This document shows positions 8,906 through 18,039 of a stretch of DNA of 64,000 bases, in pieces. This DNA is from Sphingomonas paeninsulae. Its GTDB lineage: Bacteria; Pseudomonadota; Alphaproteobacteria; Sphingomonadales; Sphingomonadaceae. The notes below the pieces were generated by a model, which saw nothing but the letters and a program-made list of their open reading frames with translations, was not told the DNA's origin and did not search any database. The stretch is from assembly GCF_003660165.1 (NCBI RefSeq), contig NZ_CP032829.1:434001-498000 (forward strand), written 5' to 3'. How positions within the stretch are numbered: position 1 is the stretch's first letter; the number at the start of each line of letters is the position of its first letter. The position numbers and the translations under genes were made by a program.

Positions 8906-9786
8906 GAACCTAGCGTCCTGCGCCACGTCAACGCCCGGCCCTGAACGACGCGGACCACAGCATCGGAGGCCAGACCCAGCACCGCATAGACGACGAGCCC
9001 GACGAGCATTACATCGGTTTGCGCGTAATTTCGCGCCAGCGTGATCATATACCCAATCCCGCTGGTGGCGTTTAGCTGTTCGACCACGACAAGCGCCAGC
9101 CAGGATGCCGTGACCCCGAAACGCAAACCCAGCAGCATCCCTGGTAGCGCACCGGGCAAGATGATATGCCGGATAAAGTCCCACCGGCTAAGGCCCAGTG
9201 TTTCCGCGAGTTCGACTTGTTTGAGATCGATCGCCCGCAATGCGTTGTGCGTATGGATATAGATCGGCGCGAATACAGTGACCGCGATGACAGTGACCTT
9301 CATCGCCTCTCCGACACCGAACCAGAGGATCATGAACGGGATCAGCGCCAGCACGGGTATGCCGCGTTTCAACTGAACCAGTCCGTCGATTACATAACCG
9401 CCGAGCAGGCTGAGCCCGGAAACAAGGGCGAGCGCTATGCCGGCCACCACGCCGAATGCGAGTCCTTGGGCAGCGCGCCATGCCGATATGGCGAGATTTT
9501 CCTGTAAACGCCCCTCGCGCAGCAAATCGACCGTCGTGGTTAGCGCGGTCCAGGGCGCAGGCAGGATACGTTCGTCAAGGTAACCCGTAAGTGAAAAAAC
9601 CGACCAATATATGACGAGGAGCAACGGCCCCAGCACCCAACCCCACGCCAACGGCTTATCAAGCCCGAGTCTGCGGTGCCGACGACTGTCAGCTAAAACT
9701 ATCGGCGGCAAAATCTTGGGCGTGCCCAGCGGAAGCGGCGTGACGCGATCGGCTGAAAAGCCAATGGGCTGAGAGTGAGCATTCAT
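8902..9786 (-). CDS. SsuC-like ABC transporter permease
   Basis: A 294-residue binding-protein-dependent permease. It has a cytoplasmic N-terminus of about 40 residues, a first hydrophobic helix near 48-66, and several further helices. The EAA loop that contacts the ATPase is recognisable around residues 195-225 (ELAETLGLSRWDFIRHIILP). Length and motif match SsuC/TauC permeases for sulfonates or taurine. It is spaced nine bases from the binding-protein gene upstream and overlaps the ATPase gene downstream by four bases. Confidence 0.88.
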   Translation of the reverse strand: MNAHSQPIGFSADRVTPLPLGTPKILPPIVLADSRRHRRLGLDKPLAWGWVLGPLLLVIYWSVFSLTGYLDERILPAPWTALTTTVDLLREGRLQENLAISAWRAAQGLAFGVVAGIALALVSGLSLLGGYVIDGLVQLKRGIPVLALIPFMILWFGVGEAMKVTVIAVTVFAPIYIHTHNALRAIDLKQVELAETLGLSRWDFIRHIILPGALPGMLLGLRFGVTASWLALVVVEQLNATSGIGYMITLARNYAQTDVMLVGLVVYAVLGLASDAVVRVVQGRALTWRRTLGS

Positions 9787-9795
9787 AGCGATCCT

Positions 9796-10923
9796 CTATC
9801 GAACACTGTTTGATGCAATGGATTGGGCGGGCGAGAGGGATTGCGCGAACCCCTCTGCTGCAAGCGCCTCGAAGCGTCGGTCGAACAAGGTCGCGGCATC
9901 GAATTTTGGCTTCTTTGTCTCGTTCGCCATCAGTTCGATGGCGTTGCGCTGGTAAGCAACCGCCCCATCCCAATTAAGCGGAACGTCAATCTCTCCCGTC
10001 GCGGCATGGATCAATTGCGCGTCTGTCGGCGACAGTCCCTGCTGCTTTACATAGTATCCCGCCGCAAGCTCATCGGGATGGTTTTGCGCCCATGCCTGAG
10101 CGCGGCCCCATAGTTTCGCGAACTGCTTCAACGCGGCAGCTTTGGCGGGATTTTCCAACGTAGAAACGGGCACATAGGCAACGATGGCATCGTCGCGGAA
10201 TGCCTGATGCCGAAGCAATCGTGCGCCATCGCGGCCGAATTTTTGAAGATAGCGTTCGGCGACAATGCCGTTACCGATTGGTGCCATATCAACCAAATTG
10301 CTCGCCAGTGCACTCGTATAAACGTCACCGCCGATGCTCGACGGCAGCTCGACCAGCGTCACGTCGTCTTTCGTCAGGCCAGCAGCGGCCAATGTCTGGA
10401 GAACGATCTGTCCCTGTATCTGGCTCGGGCTGAACGCGATGCGCTTTCCACGAAGGTCCGCAAGCGTCCTGATCTCGGACTTCGGCGAAATCCCCAGCAC
10501 ATAAGTTGGAAACTTCAAAGGATCGCGCCGCTGGCGAAATGCGATGATCTTTACCGGAATGCCTACCCAGGCCGCATGAATTGGCGGAACATTCGCACCA
10601 AGACCGACGTCGAGCGCGCGGGCATGAAATGCTTCGGTGACATCGGGACCACCGGTGATCTGCACCCATTTAATTGCATAAGGAAGCTGCTTGTCCCAGC
10701 CATTATGTTCGATGATCCACTGCGTTACCGGATCACCAACCACCAGCGTCGTACCCGGTGGAATGGTGTCCGGGAGTGACGCGGTCAACGACAATCCTCC
10801 ACCGCGCACGACCGTCGTGCCTGCGCGATTAGGCGCGGTGGCAAACAGAAAGGCGATACTGGCCGCCACGAAGACGAGCAGACCGATAAACCCCCAGGGC
10901 TTTGCCGGCGCAGCGCGCGGCAT
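9796..10923 (-). CDS. SsuA-like substrate-binding protein
   Basis: A 375-residue periplasmic-binding protein of the nitrate/sulfonate/taurine class. An N-terminal hydrophobic segment (about residues 10-28) would be a signal peptide or membrane anchor. The mature part contains the family landmarks ADLRGKRIAFSPSQIQGQIV and a following lobe with DVTLVELPSS. It should capture the sulfonate or related anion and pass it to the permease. Its start codon shares one base with the stop of the dioxygenase gene (TGATG), so the two are translated together. Confidence 0.87.
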   Translation of the reverse strand: MPRAAPAKPWGFIGLLVFVAASIAFLFATAPNRAGTTVVRGGGLSLTASLPDTIPPGTTLVVGDPVTQWIIEHNGWDKQLPYAIKWVQITGGPDVTEAFHARALDVGLGANVPPIHAAWVGIPVKIIAFRQRRDPLKFPTYVLGISPKSEIRTLADLRGKRIAFSPSQIQGQIVLQTLAAAGLTKDDVTLVELPSSIGGDVYTSALASNLVDMAPIGNGIVAERYLQKFGRDGARLLRHQAFRDDAIVAYVPVSTLENPAKAAALKQFAKLWGRAQAWAQNHPDELAAGYYVKQQGLSPTDAQLIHAATGEIDVPLNWDGAVAYQRNAIELMANETKKPKFDAATLFDRRFEALAAEGFAQSLSPAQSIASNSVR

Positions 10924-11900
10924 CAGCCGAGCACGTTGAACAGCTCGCCTTCCAACGGCTGTGAAATGAACCCATCGGCACCGCGCGGCAGGTCGCCCGC
11001 AACCGTGATTCTCCGGACCGCGCGTGGCAAATCGAAGTGCGAATAGTCGATCGGGCCAGCGTGCGCGACTGCCTGATTATCCCAGACGACGAGCGACTTC
11101 GGCCGCCAATGAAAGCGAACCTGATATTCAGGGCGCGTCACTTCGTAGAACAGCAGATCGAGCAGCGCTTTGCTCTCGGGCTCCTTCAAACCGACAATGT
11201 GGCTAATCGTTCCGGGATTGAGAAACAGCAGATTTTCGCCGGTTTCGGGGTGAACACGGACCAGAGGATGGAGTGAGACGAAAGGACCAGTCGAACGACC
11301 GTCGCGACGCGGTTTACTGCCGGCCGAATCATAACTGCTGACGCGATGGACGGCCTGCAATCCATCGAGCAAAGATCGGATCGGCGCGGAAAGCCCTTCA
11401 TACGCGGCGATGAGATTGGCGAACAGTGTGTCGCCACCATAGGGGGGAATCTCGACCCCGTGGAGGATCGAATAGCGGTTCGGGTTGGCGACGAAGGTAA
11501 TGTCGATGTGCCAGCCCTTGAAGTCGCGCGGTGGTTCGCGACCCGGCGGCGATGCTTCGTTCTTCGATCGCCGCGTGCGGTATTCATCGACTGTCCGCTC
11601 CCAGATTTCGGGATGCTCCTCCATGCCTTCCGAAATTGGATGCGCCGGCGTCAGGGGGCCGAATGCACGACCGAAGGCCTTTAACTGGTCGTTGCTGATG
11701 TCCTGATCGCGGAAAAAGACGACGCGCCAGTCATGAAGCGCCTTTTGAATATCGGCTGCCACTTCGGGACTGATCGGTTGTCGCAGATCGACCCCCGAAA
11801 TTTCTGCGCCAATAATCGGCGTAACGGCTTCGACGTTGATATGGCGGTAACTAAAGCGATCGCTCGTTGTCACGGCGCGAAACTGGGCAACATTGCTCAT
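10923..11900 (-). CDS. TauD/TfdA family Fe(II)/2-oxoglutarate dioxygenase
   Basis: A 325-residue dioxygenase with the complete facial triad: H131 and D133 in WHIDITF, and the distal H280 in NQAVAHAGP. A 2-oxoglutarate-binding arginine lies in RAVRRITVAGD (about 293-297). Relatives are taurine dioxygenase TauD and alkylsulfatase AtsK, which release sulfite or sulfate from taurine, sulfonates or alkyl sulfates. Position between an aldo/keto reductase and SsuABC-like genes supports a desulfurising role. The aldehyde made by such enzymes is a plausible substrate for the neighbouring reductase (inference). Confidence 0.9.
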   Translation of the reverse strand: MSNVAQFRAVTTSDRFSYRHINVEAVTPIIGAEISGVDLRQPISPEVAADIQKALHDWRVVFFRDQDISNDQLKAFGRAFGPLTPAHPISEGMEEHPEIWERTVDEYRTRRSKNEASPPGREPPRDFKGWHIDITFVANPNRYSILHGVEIPPYGGDTLFANLIAAYEGLSAPIRSLLDGLQAVHRVSSYDSAGSKPRRDGRSTGPFVSLHPLVRVHPETGENLLFLNPGTISHIVGLKEPESKALLDLLFYEVTRPEYQVRFHWRPKSLVVWDNQAVAHAGPIDYSHFDLPRAVRRITVAGDLPRGADGFISQPLEGELFNVLG

Positions 11901-11920
11901 GATAAACTCCCTTTCGTTGC

Positions 11921-12877
11921 TCAGGCTGCGACGGGCTCGGGCGGGACATTCTTCAGTTGCTCGCTCGGATAGCGCGCGCCCACGGTCGATCCGCGCGTGA
12001 ATGCGTTTTCCAGTTCCGCGATCGCATCGGCATCGAGGATCAGCTCATTGGCGGCCCAGTTGGATTCGAGGTGTTCGATGTGACGGGTGCCGGGAATCGG
12101 GACCACATTCTTTGAAATCACCCATGCAAGACTGACCTGCGCAATGCTGGCACCCAATCGCTTTGCCACGGCCTCAATCGTTTCGCGACGTTTGCTGTTT
12201 GCGGCAACCGCATCGGCGGTAAATCGCGGATGAACGTGACGGCGATCGTTCGGATCGGTGACTTCGGCACCTGCCAGAAAGCCACGGCCCAGCGGGCTAT
12301 AGGCAACGAACCCGATACCCAGTTCGCGGGTAGTCGGAAGAATTTCGACTTCGACGTCGCGGGTCCACAGTGAATATTCGCTCTGTAAAGCCGTCAGCGG
12401 ATAAGCTGCGTGTGCGCGGCGAATTCCGTCCGCCGTTGCTTCAGATACACCGACGCCACCGATTTTCCCTTCATCGGCAAGACGGCCAAGTTCACCAATC
12501 GACTCTTCAATCGGAATGTCTGCATCGACACGATGAAGGTAGTAGAGATCGATCTTGTCGACTCCCAACCGTCGCAAGCTGGCCTCGACGGCATCCCGCG
12601 GATTAATCGCATCGACCCGATCGCCGCCATTGGGCCGGTGAACGAATTTGCTGGCGATAATGACCTGGCCCCGCCGGTCCGCGATGGCCTTGCCTAACAA
12701 TTCCTCATTATGGCCGTTGCCATAGCCGGTTGCCGTATCGAAAAATGTGATGCCGATTTCAATGGCACGATGAATGGTCTTTATCGAACCCGCATCATCG
12801 GCCTGACCGTAAACATGGGACAGCCCCATCGCGCCGAAACCCTGCTTGCTGATTTCGAATTTTCCGAGCTTGGGCAT
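11921..12877 (-). CDS. aldo/keto reductase
   Basis: A 318-residue aldo/keto reductase with the full tetrad D47, Y52, K77 and H115, seen in FFDTATGYG, VIIASKF and YYLHRVD. The TIM-barrel length is normal. It is the first gene of the minus-strand organosulfur operon, 20 bases before the dioxygenase gene, and has an AGGAG site seven bases before its ATG. It probably reduces a carbonyl product of desulfonation with NADPH. The exact substrate is unknown. Confidence 0.88.
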   Translation of the reverse strand: MPKLGKFEISKQGFGAMGLSHVYGQADDAGSIKTIHRAIEIGITFFDTATGYGNGHNEELLGKAIADRRGQVIIASKFVHRPNGGDRVDAINPRDAVEASLRRLGVDKIDLYYLHRVDADIPIEESIGELGRLADEGKIGGVGVSEATADGIRRAHAAYPLTALQSEYSLWTRDVEVEILPTTRELGIGFVAYSPLGRGFLAGAEVTDPNDRRHVHPRFTADAVAANSKRRETIEAVAKRLGASIAQVSLAWVISKNVVPIPGTRHIEHLESNWAANELILDADAIAELENAFTRGSTVGARYPSEQLKNVPPEPVAA

Positions 12878-12993
12878 TATGTACTCCTGCCGTGTGACGG
12901 CCTGCGATGGCCGGTTTCGTCACTAAGACTGCTCCGCTCACGCAGAACTGCGAACACAGAAAATCTTTAGGTAAGCGCAGAATCTATACCAGA

Positions 12994-13008
12994 TTGATAT
13001 GATATTAA
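12994..13008. promoter_or_regulatory. imperfect palindrome TTGATATGATATTAA
   Basis: A 15-bp nearly symmetric element about 117 bp upstream of the aldo/keto reductase start. Its left half TTGATATGA recurs in the palindrome at 13161-13185 near the opposite gene, so it may be an operator for one shared regulator. No regulator gene lies next to the locus. Confidence 0.4.
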
Positions 13009-13073
13009 TGCGGGGGGGCCACCTGAAATCCTTTCGCCTTAGCCCTGATTCAAAATGGCATATTTTTTGCAGG

Positions 13074-13093
13074 TTTATCAGTGATGTGATAAA
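13074..13093. promoter_or_regulatory. inverted repeat TTTATCA-N6-TGATAAA
   Basis: A perfect 7-bp inverted repeat with a 6-bp spacer in the middle of the divergent region. The geometry suits a dimeric repressor or activator site. The protein that binds it is unknown. Confidence 0.4.
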
Positions 13094-13160
13094 TCTAAAT
13101 CTCAGATCCCGGTCGCCAAGCCGTAGAAAATCTTTGCTGCACAGCAGAATGAAGCGACTC

Positions 13161-13185
13161 AATTCATATTGACTTGATATGAATT
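13161..13185. promoter_or_regulatory. 9-bp perfect inverted repeat, candidate operator
   Basis: AATTCATAT and ATATGAATT form a perfect 9-bp inverted repeat with a 7-bp spacer. It lies 105-130 bp upstream of the TonB-receptor start. It includes the TTGATATGA core shared with 12994-13008. It is too AT-rich and too far from any gene end to be a terminator. Confidence 0.5.
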
Positions 13186-13290
13186 AAACTGGAGCCTTGA
13201 TCGTCGGATTTACGATCCCGACCACATCCAATGACTGGCGTGATCGGGCAAGCCCGGCAGCGACCCAACACTGAATCTAGGGGTTTAATA

Positions 13291-15618
13291 ATGAAGAGTT
13301 CATATCGTCGTGCGCTGCTCCTTTCATCGATATTAGGGGTTGCTGCGATGGGACAACCTGCACTGGCCGCTACAGCCGTTGCACCGGCGGATACCGCATC
13401 GACTGGGGCGAGCGACGACAGTTCATCAGGGGCAAGCAGCGAAGAAATCACGGTGACCGCGCGCCGCACTGCCGAACGCGCGCAGGACGTTCCGATCGCG
13501 CTTTCGGTTATTTCGGGCGCGAATCTGGAACGGACGGGCGGCTACACACTGACCGACGTTCAGTTTCAGACGCCAAGCCTGACATCATACAACTCGAACC
13601 CGCGAAATTCATCGATCGGCATTCGCGGCATCGGCGTTTCATCGGCATCGGACGGCCTCGACACCTCGGTCGGGGTCTATATCGACAACGTCTATCTTGG
13701 TCGCCCCGGCATGGCGCTCTCCGATCTTATCGACGTCGAGCGCGTAGAAGTGCTGCGCGGCCCACAGGGGACATTGTTTGGTCGCAATAACTCGGCCGGC
13801 GTTCTCAACATCACGACACGGAAACCCGAATTCACTTTTGGCGTCACCGCCGAACTGTCTGGTGGAAATTATAATTACAATCAGGAACGTATCAGTATCA
13901 CCGGTCCGTTGATCGACGGTTTGCTCGCTTTTCGCGCTACCGGATTCAACACCCATCGCGACGGGGTTTTGACCAATACAAAAACCGGCATCGCCGCAAA
14001 TAGCGTCGGTCGAAGCGGCGGACGTCTCCAACTGCTTGCGACACCGACGAGCAAGCTGACCTTGCGGTTGGTGGCCGATTATTCGGTCGAAGACGATACC
14101 TGCTGCGTCAATTCCACAAAGCTTGTGCTCCCCGCCTCTACATCAACAGCAACGGCCCGCACGCTCAGCGCACTGGCGACACTCGGCTATGTTCCCACAC
14201 GCAATCTGAATGCGACACAGAATAACGCTCCGCAAAACATGCTCACCGATCAGAAAGGCGTCTCGCTACAGGCCGACTGGGATCTCGGATTTGCCACTCT
14301 AACGTCTGTTACAGCGTGGAAATACTGGCATTTCCACCCGCTACAGGACAGCGACGGCACGCCACTGGATATCATTCAGGTGAACGTCGCCCAGACCAAG
14401 GACGATCAGTATTCGCAGGAATTTCGACTGGCGTCTCAACCGGGTCGCTTCAACTGGCAGATCGGCGGTTATCTGTTTCACCAAAGGTTGAAGGATCACT
14501 TCATCCTTAACCAGTTCGGTTATGACGCCAGCGCGTTTTATACCACCTACCTGCGGCTCGCCAATCCCGCTGCACCGGCCGTCAATATCGCAACAGGATC
14601 GCAATATCTGGATGACGTCGACACTACGGTGGATAGCATCGCGGCTTTCGGTCAGGCGAATTTTGCCGTCACCGATCGCCTGACACTGACCGGCGGCCTT
14701 CGTTATACCCATGACAAACGGTCGGGCACATCCGACACATCGACTGTCGGCACCCCTTACGCCGCCACCTCTATACCGTTCCACTACGACGTCTCGGTGA
14801 CTGGCAATAACCTCTCCTACCTGTTGAGTGCTTCTTACAAAATTGCCAACGATGTGCTATTTTATGCTTCATATTCAACGGGATATAAGGGCTCTGGCCT
14901 CAATCTTAACTCAGCCGTTTCCGCCGGAACACCGCTCGTCCTTGCACCCGAAAAGGTAAAAAACTGGGAGGTCGGCCTGAAGCAGCAATATTTCGGCCGC
15001 CGCCTCACCCTAAATCTCAGCGCGTTTTCCACCGACCTTTCGGGGTTGCAGGCCAATATCGTGCCCACCAATGGCAATCGCTCCTACCTCGCCAATGTCG
15101 GTGATGTCCGCTCCCGCGGGATCGAGGTTGATGGCTCCCTGCGCGTTTCGGAACACCTGACCCTGTCGGCAAACGGTTCGTTCAACGACGCCAAATATAC
15201 CAAATACACCAACGCCCCCTGCCCCGTCGGTGTAACCGGCACTTGCGACCTGACAGGCCGACCACTGTTTCAGGCACCAAAATGGGTCGGCAACGGGACA
15301 ATCGACTATCACACCGAACTTGCCAACGGCATCCGCCCCTATGCGCTTGCCCAATATAGCTATCGTTCGAGTGTGTTCGGCACAGCGGACGATGGCCCAT
15401 ACAGTCGGATTCCAGGATATGGCGTCGCAAACTTCCGCGTCGGGGCATCGTTCAAGGATGGCCGCTACGACCTGTCCGCCTGGGTCAGCAACGCATTCGA
15501 CAAAAAGTATTTCCAGAATTTGTCCACAACAGCAATCGTTGGGGCCGCCGCATTTGCGTATGCTGGACAATTGGGAACACCAAGGACAGCGGGTGCCACA
15601 TTGCGGGTAACCTTCTGA
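13291..15618 (+). CDS. TonB-dependent receptor
   Basis: A 775-residue outer-membrane receptor. It has a signal peptide (about residues 1-27, ending in PALAA), a TonB-box-like EEITVTARR near residue 51, a plug domain with VEVLRGPQGTLFGRNNSAGVLNI, and a 22-strand barrel ending in the aromatic residue of LRVTF. It should import a bulky or scarce substrate with TonB energy. Its stop overlaps the start of the SsuD-like gene (TGATG), which suggests that the ligand is an organosulfur compound. The ATG at 13291 has an AGGGG site eight bases upstream, so the in-frame start at 13231 is rejected. Confidence 0.92.
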   Translation: MKSSYRRALLLSSILGVAAMGQPALAATAVAPADTASTGASDDSSSGASSEEITVTARRTAERAQDVPIALSVISGANLERTGGYTLTDVQFQTPSLTSYNSNPRNSSIGIRGIGVSSASDGLDTSVGVYIDNVYLGRPGMALSDLIDVERVEVLRGPQGTLFGRNNSAGVLNITTRKPEFTFGVTAELSGGNYNYNQERISITGPLIDGLLAFRATGFNTHRDGVLTNTKTGIAANSVGRSGGRLQLLATPTSKLTLRLVADYSVEDDTCCVNSTKLVLPASTSTATARTLSALATLGYVPTRNLNATQNNAPQNMLTDQKGVSLQADWDLGFATLTSVTAWKYWHFHPLQDSDGTPLDIIQVNVAQTKDDQYSQEFRLASQPGRFNWQIGGYLFHQRLKDHFILNQFGYDASAFYTTYLRLANPAAPAVNIATGSQYLDDVDTTVDSIAAFGQANFAVTDRLTLTGGLRYTHDKRSGTSDTSTVGTPYAATSIPFHYDVSVTGNNLSYLLSASYKIANDVLFYASYSTGYKGSGLNLNSAVSAGTPLVLAPEKVKNWEVGLKQQYFGRRLTLNLSAFSTDLSGLQANIVPTNGNRSYLANVGDVRSRGIEVDGSLRVSEHLTLSANGSFNDAKYTKYTNAPCPVGVTGTCDLTGRPLFQAPKWVGNGTIDYHTELANGIRPYALAQYSYRSSVFGTADDGPYSRIPGYGVANFRVGASFKDGRYDLSAWVSNAFDKKYFQNLSTTAIVGAAAFAYAGQLGTPRTAGATLRVTF

Positions 15619-16715
15619 TGGCAAGCGGCCCGAACAACACTTCCGAATTTCTCTGGTATATTCCAAATGAGGTCGAGGCCGGTCATCGTGGGGACGCCCT
15701 GGACGACAAACACAACAGCCTCGAAACTCTAACCAACCATGCCAAATCATTGGAGGAGCATGGCTGGAAAGGCGCTCTCATCGGAACCGGCTGGGGACGG
15801 CCCGACACCTTCACGGTCGCCACAGCGCTCGCCACCCGAACCACGACCTTCGAACCACTGATTGCGATCCGTCCAGGTTACTGGCGACCCGCCAACTTCG
15901 CATCGGCCGCTGCAACGCTCGACGCACTGACGGGTGGCCGCGTGCGAATCAACATCGTGTCGGGTCAGGACAATCTGGCGGCATACGGCGATAGTGAGGG
16001 GGATCAGGCCCACCGCTATGCACGGACCAGAGAATTCATGCGGACGGTCCGCCGCCTGTGGACCGAGGAAAATGTCTCAACAGTGGGAGAACATTTTCAG
16101 GTCACAGGATCGACCGTCATGCCCCGCCTGCACGAACATAATGGTCGTCGGCACCCAAAGCTTTATTTCGGCGGCGCATCGGAAGCGGCCGAGCGTGTCT
16201 CCGCCACCGAAGCCGACGTCCAGCTATTTTGGGGCGAGCCTCTGGATGGCGTTCAGGAACGGATCGAACGGCTAAAATCGTTGAGCAAGGAACTGGACCG
16301 CGACCTTGCTCCACTGGAATTTGGGTTGCGGATCACGACGCTCGTGCGCGACACCACCGAGCAAGCGTGGGCGGACGCCGAGGCCAAGGTCGCCGAAATG
16401 GCCCAAAAAGCCGACAATAGTGGTCGCAAGGATTATCACCGAAACGGCGTCGCAACCGGGCAACAGCGGCTGCTCGATCTCCATTCCCGTGGTGAGGTTC
16501 TGGACGAAAACCTGTACACAGCACCGGGCAAATATGGCGGTGGCGGAGCGGGCACGACATGGCTGGTTGGCTCGGCAGAAGACGTGGCCCGTTCCTTACG
16601 CAAATACGAGGCACTGGGCATCACGCATTTCGTACTTTCGGACACACCCTATCTCTCTGAAATCAAGAGGCAGGGCGACCAGTTGCTTCCCTTGTTACGC
16701 GCAGGCGCAGGATAA
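15618..16715 (+). CDS. SsuD-like LLM-class alkanesulfonate monooxygenase
   Basis: A 365-residue flavin-dependent monooxygenase that resembles E. coli SsuD along its length. Shared landmarks include ALIGTGWGRPDTF, the RPGYWRPA loop, AATLDALTGGR, PKLYFGGASEAA and GGAGTTWLVGSAEDVA. SsuD uses FMNH2 and oxygen to release sulfite from alkanesulfonates. A second LLM enzyme in the opposite arm of the locus belongs to a different subfamily (NtaA/DszA), so the two may act in sequence. The gene is translationally coupled to the receptor upstream. Confidence 0.9.
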   Translation: MASGPNNTSEFLWYIPNEVEAGHRGDALDDKHNSLETLTNHAKSLEEHGWKGALIGTGWGRPDTFTVATALATRTTTFEPLIAIRPGYWRPANFASAAATLDALTGGRVRINIVSGQDNLAAYGDSEGDQAHRYARTREFMRTVRRLWTEENVSTVGEHFQVTGSTVMPRLHEHNGRRHPKLYFGGASEAAERVSATEADVQLFWGEPLDGVQERIERLKSLSKELDRDLAPLEFGLRITTLVRDTTEQAWADAEAKVAEMAQKADNSGRKDYHRNGVATGQQRLLDLHSRGEVLDENLYTAPGKYGGGGAGTTWLVGSAEDVARSLRKYEALGITHFVLSDTPYLSEIKRQGDQLLPLLRAGAG

Positions 16716-16843
16716 ATCAGCTCGACCGCAGCCACTTGCTCTTCTGGAAGTGCATGTCAGTCAGGGTTGGAAATGCCAGTGTGGAAATGCAGAGCGCACC
16801 GCTATAGGTGGGCAGCGCATATTTAGGCAATTCAGGCAGACAC

Positions 16844-17182
16844 ATGGCCCGTAAACATTCGAAACATGATCCCTACGAAGAGTTGCATCGCGCGGAGCAG
16901 GCTCCTGCTGTAGCACCACCCTGCTGGCTCTGTAGTCGGCCCACTGGCAAGACCATTGTCTGGCACCATCCCGTGCCCAAGAGTAGGGGCGGACGCGATG
17001 TCGTCCCCATGCACTCCATTTGTCAGCAGACGCTGATCGCCAATTTCACCAACTCCGAACTCCAGCGCAATGGGATGGATGTAGAGAATCTGCTGGCCAA
17101 CCCCGCCGTGCGCAAATTTGTCGATTGGGTCGCCAATAAAGATCCCGATTTCACCGCAACCATCGCAAAGAAGCCACGCTGA
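16844..17182 (+). CDS. HNH endonuclease-like protein
   Basis: A 112-residue protein with a CWLC zinc knuckle, the central WHHPVPKSRGG block (the two histidines of the HNH core) and HSICQQTLIANFTNSEL in place of the usual last H/N segment. The sequence resembles small HNH proteins common in Sphingomonadales, whose function is unknown. Because the second CxxC partner is a single cysteine, nuclease activity is uncertain. The ATG at 16844 begins MARKHSKHDPYEELHR; an upstream in-frame start at 16808 is less likely. Confidence 0.72.
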   Translation: MARKHSKHDPYEELHRAEQAPAVAPPCWLCSRPTGKTIVWHHPVPKSRGGRDVVPMHSICQQTLIANFTNSELQRNGMDVENLLANPAVRKFVDWVANKDPDFTATIAKKPR

Positions 17183-17305
17183 CTATCACGCTATTTCGAT
17201 CGGATAGTGAGGATAGTTCATATTTTCACGCAATAGAACGGCCGGAATTTATCTTTTCTGCCCGACTATTTACTGCAGAGTGACGGGGCGAACTGATGGC
17301 ACTCC

Positions 17306-17625
17306 CTAGTTTCCGTCGGCGTCGACCATGAAAACCATAGGCTTGCCTCGCGACGCTGGTTCCCATCCGGCCAGTAAAGCCGCACGAACGCCCCGCGAGA
17401 CAATTGCATCGTTCATTTGCAGGCGTCCCCGCGGCAATCCTTTCAACAGGCGTTTCGGCGGGGGAATTCCAGTAACGCCCCACGCTGCATATCTTGTTGC
17501 AGCAACGAAACCGTCATGCCTTTCCAGCCATCGGCATCACTCCATTGCGGCTCTCGTTGGAGTTGCCACTCATATTTAAGGCCGTCGATATCGACGAGAC
17601 CGGCAAGGCTGCGAATGTTAAGCAT
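17306..17625 (-). pseudogene. conserved hypothetical protein, interrupted by one missing base
   Basis: The minus strand encodes a protein-like sequence starting MLNIRSLAGLVDIDGLKYEW at 17625, which stops early at 17443. A second frame continues with KRLLKGLPRGRLQMNDAIVS and ends KPMVFMVDADGN at 17306. One extra G in the G5 run at 17460-17464 fuses them into 106 residues through the bridge LLEFPPPKRLLKGL. Composition and flow are those of a real protein, but I cannot name the family. The start is uncertain, because an upstream frame is also open. Confidence 0.5.
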
Positions 17626-18039
17626 GTCGTCAGGCGTAGCACGCTTATGATCGCAAGCCACCCCTTCGAGCCTTTGTCGCCCGCACCCTCAATCAGCATA
17701 GACAAGGTCGAACTGCGATGGCGGTGGCAAGCTTTGGATGACCAGTTCAGCAGCGATAGCAAGTGTGGCCACAAACAAATGCTTCAGGGCGGCCGCCTGG
17801 CGGCAAACACCCGTTTGTGGTCACCCGGTGAACGGCATAGTTTGGTGGATAAGAGACCGTCTCCTATTGATTTGAATTTGGGAAAAGCGGCCGCTTGGCT
17901 CCATTCTCCACCAGATTCGCCAGGTCTAAGTGGTGGAAACGGCGACGCTGGTACCGCCGATAGTGGACACATCGGAGTGGCTGCCACCGACTACGATGGG
18001 ACAACATATTGTTATGAAAAAAAGTAAAAGGAGGCGGTT
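17626..18039. other. gene-poor stretch upstream of the AT-rich lipoprotein gene
   Basis: No convincing gene was found here. An open plus-strand frame (17494-18027) runs antisense over the broken minus-strand gene and lacks domain-like sequence. The stretch contains the first copy of the 25-nt direct repeat and ends with the strong ribosome-binding site of the next gene. Confidence 0.45.
17802..17826 (+). repeat. 25-nt direct repeat, copy 1
   Basis: GGCAAACACCCGTTTGTGG followed by TCACCC. It matches copy 2 (18487-18511) at 21 of 25 positions in the same orientation. The core is itself palindromic (CAAAC ... GTTTG). The two copies flank the AT-rich lipoprotein gene. Confidence 0.55.

Larger units (their letters stand above)
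12878..13290. promoter_or_regulatory. bidirectional regulatory region of the organosulfur locus
   Basis: This 413-bp gap separates the divergent aldo/keto reductase and TonB-receptor genes and holds no convincing gene. It contains a GTGACG/CGTCAC inverted repeat (12894-12923) close to the reductase start and a G7 run near 13011. Three AT-rich symmetric elements are listed separately. Both arms are expected to be controlled from here. Confidence 0.65.

Noticed and set aside
8906-9184. N-terminal extension of the SsuB-like frame into the permease gene
   Set aside because: The extension reads antisense-like, non-domain sequence, and the ATGA overlap at 8902-8905 gives a normal-length ATPase.
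17494-18027. 177-codon plus-strand frame
   Set aside because: It runs antisense to a more protein-like minus-strand gene, has no ribosome-binding site, and its composition is not domain-like.
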